DNA from: Muribaculaceae bacterium
GTDB lineage: Bacteria > Bacteroidota > Bacteroidia > Bacteroidales > Muribaculaceae
Assembly: GCA_009775375.1 (NCBI GenBank)
Contig: VSPO01000066.1
Location: 1 to 18,313 of the forward strand
Direction: 5' to 3'
DNA length: 18,313 nt
Position numbers and translations under genes: made by a program
The notes under the pieces: model-generated
Seen by the model: the letters and a program-made list of their open reading frames with translations, nothing else
The model's database searches: none
What the model was told of the DNA's origin: nothing
Part shown: positions 14,728 through 18,313 of the stretch, in pieces
Numbering within the stretch: the first letter of the stretch is position 1
Layout: every line of letters begins with the position of its first letter

Positions 14728-14991
14728 ATGAACAAGACAGATCTTGTGAATGAAATCGCAGCTAAGGCTGGATTGAATAAAGTGGCCGCAAAGGCGGCTC
14801 TCGACGCTTGCCTCGAATCTATCGAGCAGGCTCTTGCCAATGAAGACAAGGTGCAGCTGATCGGATTCGGCACATTCTCCATCGTGGAGAAACCCGAGCG
14901 CGTAGGCATCAATCCCGCCACTAAAGAGAAGATCACAATCCCGGCCAGAAAGAGCGTCAAGTTTAAGCCGGCTGCCGACCTCGGCAAGTAA
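14728..14991 (+). CDS. HU-family DNA-binding protein
   Basis: The 87-residue protein is a typical HU/IHF-fold histone-like protein. It has an N-terminal helix pair (MNKTDLVNEIAAKAGLNKVA, then AKAALDACLESIEQALANED), the saddle strand KVQLIGFGTFSIVEKPER, and the DNA-contacting arm GINPATKEKITIPARKSVKFKPAADLGK with the conserved Asn-Pro that intercalates into the minor groove. HU dimers bend and compact DNA. Closely similar paralogues exist in Bacteroidales, so I do not assign hupA or hupB. It has its own well-formed promoter and a strong downstream terminator and therefore appears monocistronic. The adjacent divergent gene is rhomboid 1. Confidence 0.95.
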   Translation: MNKTDLVNEIAAKAGLNKVAAKAALDACLESIEQALANEDKVQLIGFGTFSIVEKPERVGINPATKEKITIPARKSVKFKPAADLGK

Positions 14992-15027
14992 TCTGGTGGT
15001 AGAATAAAGATACATCCACAGGGCGAG

Positions 15028-15047
15028 GCGGGGCCTTCGGGTCCCGT
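15028..15047 (+). other. Hairpin with a UUCG tetraloop downstream of HU
   Basis: A 7-bp GC-rich stem (15029-15035 with 15040-15046, one G-T pair) closes on TTCG between C and G, the exceptionally stable cUUCGg tetraloop in RNA. It is followed by TTTC but not a real T-run. It sits 37 nt after the HU stop and 20 nt before the terminator stem, so the HU message ends in two tandem hairpins. It may protect the 3' end or be a first, weak terminator. Confidence 0.5.
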
Positions 15048-15066
15048 TTCTACTGTAGTCAGAGCG

Positions 15067-15107
15067 ACGGACGTGTGTTGCCTCCAAAGGCACGCACGTC
15101 CGTTTTT
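15067..15107 (+). terminator. Rho-independent terminator of HU
   Basis: The arms 15067-15082 and 15089-15103 form a GC-rich stem with one bulged T, one G-T pair and a 6-nt loop (TCCAAA), followed by a T5 run at 15103-15107. The position, 75 nt after the HU stop and before the argS promoter, fits an intrinsic terminator. Confidence 0.75.
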
Positions 15108-15136
15108 GTTTGTGTCGCTTTTTTTTGCTAACTTTG
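15105..15136 (+). promoter_or_regulatory. Promoter of argS
   Basis: TAACTTTG (15129-15136) matches TAnnTTTG exactly and TTTG (15105-15108) lies 20 nt upstream. The predicted start at about 15143 gives a 58-nt leader to the argS ATG. The -33 element shares bases with the T-tract of the HU terminator. Confidence 0.65.
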
Positions 15137-15200
15137 CAGAGTCGCGCCGGGCTTTGAAAATAGGCGTCCGGTCTTATAATTAATCATTTCAGAAACGACA

Positions 15201-16976
15201 ATGACTGTAGAATCAATAATAGCGGCTGCCGTCAGCAAGGCTTTGAAAAGCCTTTATGGGGCTGAGGTGGAGCCGGGGACAATTGTCCCTCAGCAGACGA
15301 GAAAAGAATTCGAGGGAAATCTCACGGTAGTGGTGTTCCCGTTCCTGAAGGCCTCGCGCAAGGCTCCCGAGGCTACGGCTGTGGAGATTGGAGAGTGGCT
15401 TGTGGCAAACGAAGCTGCCGTAAGCCGCTTCAATGTGGTGAAAGGATTCCTTAATCTGACCATCGACCCATCCTTCTGGCTCAGTGTGCTCCATGGCATA
15501 GCTGCCGACCCTGATTTCGGGATTCGCAAGGCCGACGAGAATTCCGACCTTGTAATGGTGGAATATTCTTCACCCAACACCAACAAGCCGCTCCATCTTG
15601 GCCACGTCCGCAACAACCTCCTTGGCTATTCGTTGGCGTGCATCCTTGAAGCCAATGGCCATAAAGTGGTGAAGACCAATATCGTCAACGACCGAGGCAT
15701 CCATATTTGCAAATCCATGCTCGCCTGGCAGAAATGGGGCGACGGTGCCACTCCCGAATCTTCCGGAAAAAAGGGCGACCATCTTATAGGCGATTTCTAC
15801 GTGGCTTTCGACAAGCATTTCCGCGAAGAGGTGAAGGCCTTGATGGAGAAGGGGATGAGCGAAGACGAGGCAAAGGCCAATTCTCCGCTTATGCTTGAAG
15901 CAAGAGAGATGCTCCGCAAGTGGGAAGCAGGCGACCCCGAGGTGCGTGAGCTTTGGAAGAAGATGAACGGTTGGGTCTACGAAGGCTTTGACGAGACCTA
16001 TCGCCGTCTCGGCGTCGGATTCGACAAGATATATTATGAGTCTGACACGTATCTTGAAGGAAAGGATCTCGTGCTCGGGGGCATCGAGAAAGGAATAATG
16101 TATCGCAAGGACGACGGCTCGGTCTGGGCCGACCTGACAGGCGACGGTCTCGACCATAAGTTGTTGCTCCGCGCTGACGGCACTTCCGTCTACATGACCC
16201 AGGACATCGGCACGGCTAAGCTCCGCTATCAGGATTTCCCCATCGACAAGATGATTTACGTGGTGGGCAACGAACAGAACTATCATTTCCAGGTCCTCTC
16301 GCTGCTTCTCGACAAACTTGGATTCAAGTGGGGCAAGGATCTGACTCATTTCTCCTACGGCATGGTGGAACTCCCGGAAGGAAAGATGAAATCACGAGAA
16401 GGGACCGTGGTGGATGCCGACGACTTGCTCGACAAGATGGTGGAGGACGCACGCGAGATGAGCGCCGACCGCTTCGCCGACATGCCTGCCGAGGAAGCTG
16501 CCGAGGTTTCCCGCATGGTGGGTCTTGGAGCCTTGAAGTATTTCCTGCTGAAAGTCGATCCGAAGAAGAACATGCTTTTCAATCCTAAGGAATCGATCGA
16601 TTTCAATGGCAACACCGGCCCTTTCCTGCAATACACGTATGCTCGCATACGCTCCGTCATCAGGAAAGCAGGCGGCGTTGAAATGGATTCCATGCCTCAG
16701 GCAGTGCCCAACGAGAAGGAATCTACGCTGATTCAGAAGGTGGCTGATTTCCCCTCTGTGGTGGCTGAAGCCGGTCGCACCTACTCCCCGGCCCTTATTG
16801 CCAACTATTGCTACGACCTTGCTAAGGAATACAACCAGTTCTATCACGACTACTCCATCCTTCGTGAGGAAGATGCCCAAGTGAGGGGATTGCGCCTGCT
16901 CCTATCGGCGGTAGTGGCAAGAACGCTGAAGGCCGGTGTAGGTCTTTTGGGCATGGAGATGCCTGAGAGAATGTAA
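15201..16976 (+). CDS. argS: Arginyl-tRNA synthetase
   Basis: ArgS charges tRNA-Arg with arginine using ATP in the cytoplasm. The 591-residue class Ia synthetase has an N-terminal Add-1 tRNA D-loop recognition domain (about 1-105, with the FEGNLTVVVFPFLKASRKAP pattern). The HIGH-type signature is HLGH at 132-135, preceded by VEYSSPNTNKPLHLGHVRN, the strongly conserved ArgS active-site block. The KMSK-like motif is KMKSREGTVV (from Lys395), and a helical anticodon-binding DALR domain follows from about residue 475 (GPFLQYTYARIRSVIRKAG), ending LGMEMPERM as expected. Length and motif spacing are normal. It begins at ATG 15201 and has its own promoter. The gene is separate from HU and followed by a 189-bp gap before the YccA-type gene. 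Assignment is firm. Confidence 0.97.
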   Translation: MTVESIIAAAVSKALKSLYGAEVEPGTIVPQQTRKEFEGNLTVVVFPFLKASRKAPEATAVEIGEWLVANEAAVSRFNVVKGFLNLTIDPSFWLSVLHGIAADPDFGIRKADENSDLVMVEYSSPNTNKPLHLGHVRNNLLGYSLACILEANGHKVVKTNIVNDRGIHICKSMLAWQKWGDGATPESSGKKGDHLIGDFYVAFDKHFREEVKALMEKGMSEDEAKANSPLMLEAREMLRKWEAGDPEVRELWKKMNGWVYEGFDETYRRLGVGFDKIYYESDTYLEGKDLVLGGIEKGIMYRKDDGSVWADLTGDGLDHKLLLRADGTSVYMTQDIGTAKLRYQDFPIDKMIYVVGNEQNYHFQVLSLLLDKLGFKWGKDLTHFSYGMVELPEGKMKSREGTVVDADDLLDKMVEDAREMSADRFADMPAEEAAEVSRMVGLGALKYFLLKVDPKKNMLFNPKESIDFNGNTGPFLQYTYARIRSVIRKAGGVEMDSMPQAVPNEKESTLIQKVADFPSVVAEAGRTYSPALIANYCYDLAKEYNQFYHDYSILREEDAQVRGLRLLLSAVVARTLKAGVGLLGMEMPERM

Positions 16977-17114
16977 GGGCGATTGAAAATAATGGGCACC
17001 TTTACGATAAACTTGGCGTGAAGTTTGTTGTCTATATTAGAGAGCGTTTTTCTTCCCCGTGATTATCCGGCGTTGATAATGACCTCATCATGACAGCTTC
17101 TTCATCCAAAGCGG

Positions 17115-17131
17115 ATAAAAGCAACTTTTAT
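17115..17131. other. Short AT-rich hairpin upstream of the YccA-type gene
   Basis: ATAAAAG (17115-17121) and CTTTTAT (17125-17131) are perfectly complementary around CAA. A near-consensus -7 element, TAACTTTA (17131-17138), overlaps its right arm, but no TTTG lies 20 nt upstream. The 189-bp gap from 16977 also holds a 6-nt inverted repeat, AAACTT/AAGTTT (17009-17026), that could be a weak argS terminator. No coding region is evident in the gap. Confidence 0.3.
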
Positions 17132-17165
17132 AACTTTATTGACAGAACAAAACAAATCAAACAAT

Positions 17166-17891
17166 ATGGATTACAGGAATTCCAACATGACTCCTCCTCC
17201 CTACTATGGCAGGACGAGTGCGGTCAGCCAGACCAATTCAGTGCTGAAACGCGTCTACGTGCGCATGTTCATAGGCCTTCTCATATCGGCCTTCTGCGCT
17301 CTTGGCGTGGCTTCCAGCCCAGCCGCTTTTTCATTCATATTCGGCAACCAGCTCGTTTTCTGGGGGCTTTTCATAGCTATGCTCGTCATGGCTTGGGTGC
17401 TTCCTTCACGCCTGATGAAGATGTCCACTGCCGGATGCTTCGGTCTCTTCTGCCTTTTCTCGGCAATCATGGGGGTGTGGCTCGCTCCGATTTTCATCGC
17501 TTATAAGATAGGCACGATTGTCTACACGTTCTTCATCACTGCCGGCACTTTCGGCGCAATGTCTATTTATGGATATTTCACGAAATCCGACCTCTCGAAG
17601 ATGGGCACGTTCCTTATGATGGCCTTGATCGGACTGATAATAGCCAGCGTGGTCAACATCTTCTGGGCCAACAGCACGATGGAATGGATCATCTCGATCG
17701 CAGGGGTGCTCATCTTCACGGGTCTCACTGCCTGGGACACCCAACAGATCAAACGCATGGCTGCTGGCAGCTTCGAACCCGAACTCACCGATAAGCTTGC
17801 CACGATGGGAGCTATGAACCTCTATCTTGACTTCATCAACCTCTTCCTCTTCATTCTCCGCATCTTCGGAGGCGGCAGCAACAATAACTAA
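17166..17891 (+). CDS. Bax inhibitor-1/YccA family membrane protein
   Basis: The 241-residue protein has a short polar N-terminus (MDYRNSNMTPPPYYGRTSAV) and seven hydrophobic segments between about 30 and 235. Family landmarks are SIYGYFTKSDLSKMG (134-147), FTGLTAWDTQQIKRM (184-198) and the C-terminal MNLYLDFINLFLFILRIFG. Asp191 and Asp222 correspond to the di-aspartyl pH-sensing pair described in bacterial BsYetJ-type members of the TMBIM family, which leak Ca2+ in a pH-dependent way; whether this protein does so is inference. In E. coli YccA interacts with FtsH. ATG 17166 was chosen over an in-frame TTG 27 nt upstream, which would only add polar residues. A very strong hairpin terminator begins 10 nt after the stop. 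Confidence 0.92.
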   Translation: MDYRNSNMTPPPYYGRTSAVSQTNSVLKRVYVRMFIGLLISAFCALGVASSPAAFSFIFGNQLVFWGLFIAMLVMAWVLPSRLMKMSTAGCFGLFCLFSAIMGVWLAPIFIAYKIGTIVYTFFITAGTFGAMSIYGYFTKSDLSKMGTFLMMALIGLIIASVVNIFWANSTMEWIISIAGVLIFTGLTAWDTQQIKRMAAGSFEPELTDKLATMGAMNLYLDFINLFLFILRIFGGGSNNN

Positions 17892-17901
17892 TTTGTCGCT
17901 T

Positions 17902-17968
17902 GAGTGCAGGCCATAAAAAATCGGGGGATCCATCTGATGGATCCCCCGATTTTTTATGGCCTGCACTC
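17902..17968. terminator. Perfect 33-bp-arm palindrome, bidirectional terminator
   Basis: The arms 17902-17934 and 17936-17968 are perfectly complementary over 33 nt around a single central T (17935). The core is GC-rich (TCGGGGGATCCATC) and is flanked by A6 (17915-17920) on the left and T6 (17950-17955) on the right, so it reads as an intrinsic terminator in both directions. That fits a site between convergent genes, the YccA-type gene and the transposase remnant. The outer 13 nt of each arm, GAGTGCAGGCCAT, extend well beyond what a terminator needs. Confidence 0.85.
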
Positions 17969-18000
17969 TTTATGCTTCTCCGAAAGTGCGGCCTCGTTGG

Positions 18001-18040
18001 CCACTTCCTGCAGACGCCTTCAGGCGTCTGCAGGAAGTGG
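18001..18040. repeat. Perfect 19-bp-arm palindrome at the transposase-remnant end
   Basis: CCACTTCCTGCAGACGCCT (18001-18019) and its exact reverse complement (18022-18040) are separated by only TC. No T-run follows on either strand, so it is not a canonical terminator. It supplies the last six codons and the stop of the transposase remnant. A further bulged hairpin, AAGTG(CG)GCC with GGC-CACTT (17984-18006), overlaps its left arm and would compete with it. Confidence 0.85.
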
Positions 18041-18313
18041 TGCAAACGGTATTGTCTTCATCTTCTCAAGGTTTTTAAGTGTATAAATCCATCTTTCGAA
18101 ATCATTCTCACATTCTTCCGGATCCGTTTTCGTGAAGGCCGGAAGCTGTATGTAGATAAAACGCAGAACGTCGCTGACGGGTTTGCCTGTCAGCGTATAG
18201 CAGATGCAACGGTCCACCTTTACCCTTCCGTCTTCATTGTCGAGCATAAAATTCGTCAGGCTGATAAGGTAGACCGAATCCAGCTTGAAGTCCCAATCCC
18301 CCTTCCTTGCCTG
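18020..18313 (-). pseudogene. 3'-truncated PD-(D/E)XK nuclease-family transposase fragment
   Basis: The minus-strand frame is open from the right window edge to TGA at 18022-18020. The visible ~97 residues, running QARKGDWDFKLDSVYLISL through FIYIQLPAFTKT and CENDFERWIYTLKNLEKMKT, match the Rpn/PDDEXK_2-type transposase family as I remember it, including the GDWDFxLxxVYxIxLxxF block and the LPxFTKT block. Family members continue for many more residues past this point. Here the protein stops after TIPFAPLPADA, and the last six residues plus stop are encoded by the palindrome at 18001-18040. The catalytic nuclease residues would lie upstream, outside the window. I treat it as a truncated remnant; if intact upstream it could still encode a shortened protein. 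It converges on the YccA-type gene. Confidence 0.75.

Noticed and set aside
15570..16349. Long minus-strand open frame antisense to argS (259 codons)
   Set aside because: It lies wholly inside argS, whose motifs are complete; no independent evidence for expression.
17904..18086. Small plus-strand and minus-strand open frames sharing the same first ten residues (MQAIKNRGIH)
   Set aside because: The shared peptide results from the perfect palindrome being read on both strands; neither frame has any other support.
1..18313. CRISPR array, tRNA or rRNA genes, prophage genes
   Set aside because: I saw no spaced direct repeats of 25-40 nt, no cloverleaf with conserved T-arm, and no phage structural or integrase sequences.

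Overview
The window looks like chromosomal core DNA from a member of the Bacteroidales (Bacteroidota); a Muribaculaceae-like genus would fit, but the family level is inference. The evidence is the gene set (DUF6242 lipoprotein, DUF6089 outer-membrane protein, UppS, BamA, two Skp/OmpH proteins and MurI in one cluster; two tandem rhomboids beside HU and ArgS), promoter candidates matching the Bacteroidetes sigma-ABfr pattern (TTTG, about 20 nt, TAnnTTTG), and the lack of strong Shine-Dalgarno sequences. I see no rRNA, tRNA, CRISPR array or prophage.

Layout. Positions 1-314 (+) hold the 3' end of an unrecognised gene, followed by a short intergenic tract of five 7-nt units. From 388 to 14537 every gene is on the minus strand. 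In transcription order there are two runs. The first is rhomboid 1 (starts 14537), rhomboid 2 (17-bp overlap), a membrane-anchored endonuclease/exonuclease/phosphatase protein, an exported M3 peptidyl-dipeptidase and ribD. After a 143-bp gap comes the second run, an envelope-biogenesis cluster: DUF6242 lipoprotein, DUF6089 barrel, uppS, bamA, skp/ompH-1, skp/ompH-2, murI and a small TPR protein. From 14728 the plus strand carries HU, argS and a Bax-inhibitor-1/YccA membrane protein. The right edge (18020-18313, minus) is a 3'-truncated PD-(D/E)XK-family transposase gene that runs out of the window.

How the genes fit together. UppS makes the undecaprenyl carrier precursor and MurI makes D-glutamate for peptidoglycan. 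BamA inserts outer-membrane barrels, Skp/OmpH proteins chaperone them through the periplasm, and DUF6089 is a probable outer-membrane barrel. The cluster therefore couples wall-precursor supply to outer-membrane assembly. The rhomboid, phosphatase-fold, Dcp and ribD run is more mixed.

Points that stand out. A RibD is missing roughly 45 residues from the middle of its reductase domain. A perfect 33-bp-arm palindrome and a perfect 19-bp-arm palindrome lie close together at the right side; the second starts exactly where the transposase remnant stops looking like its family. The HU terminator T-tract appears to double as the -33 element of the argS promoter. The bamA-skp gap can form two mutually exclusive stems. 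The first rhomboid may be made from a leaderless mRNA. I did not find a convincing new multi-gene system; most of the window is ordinary core genome.
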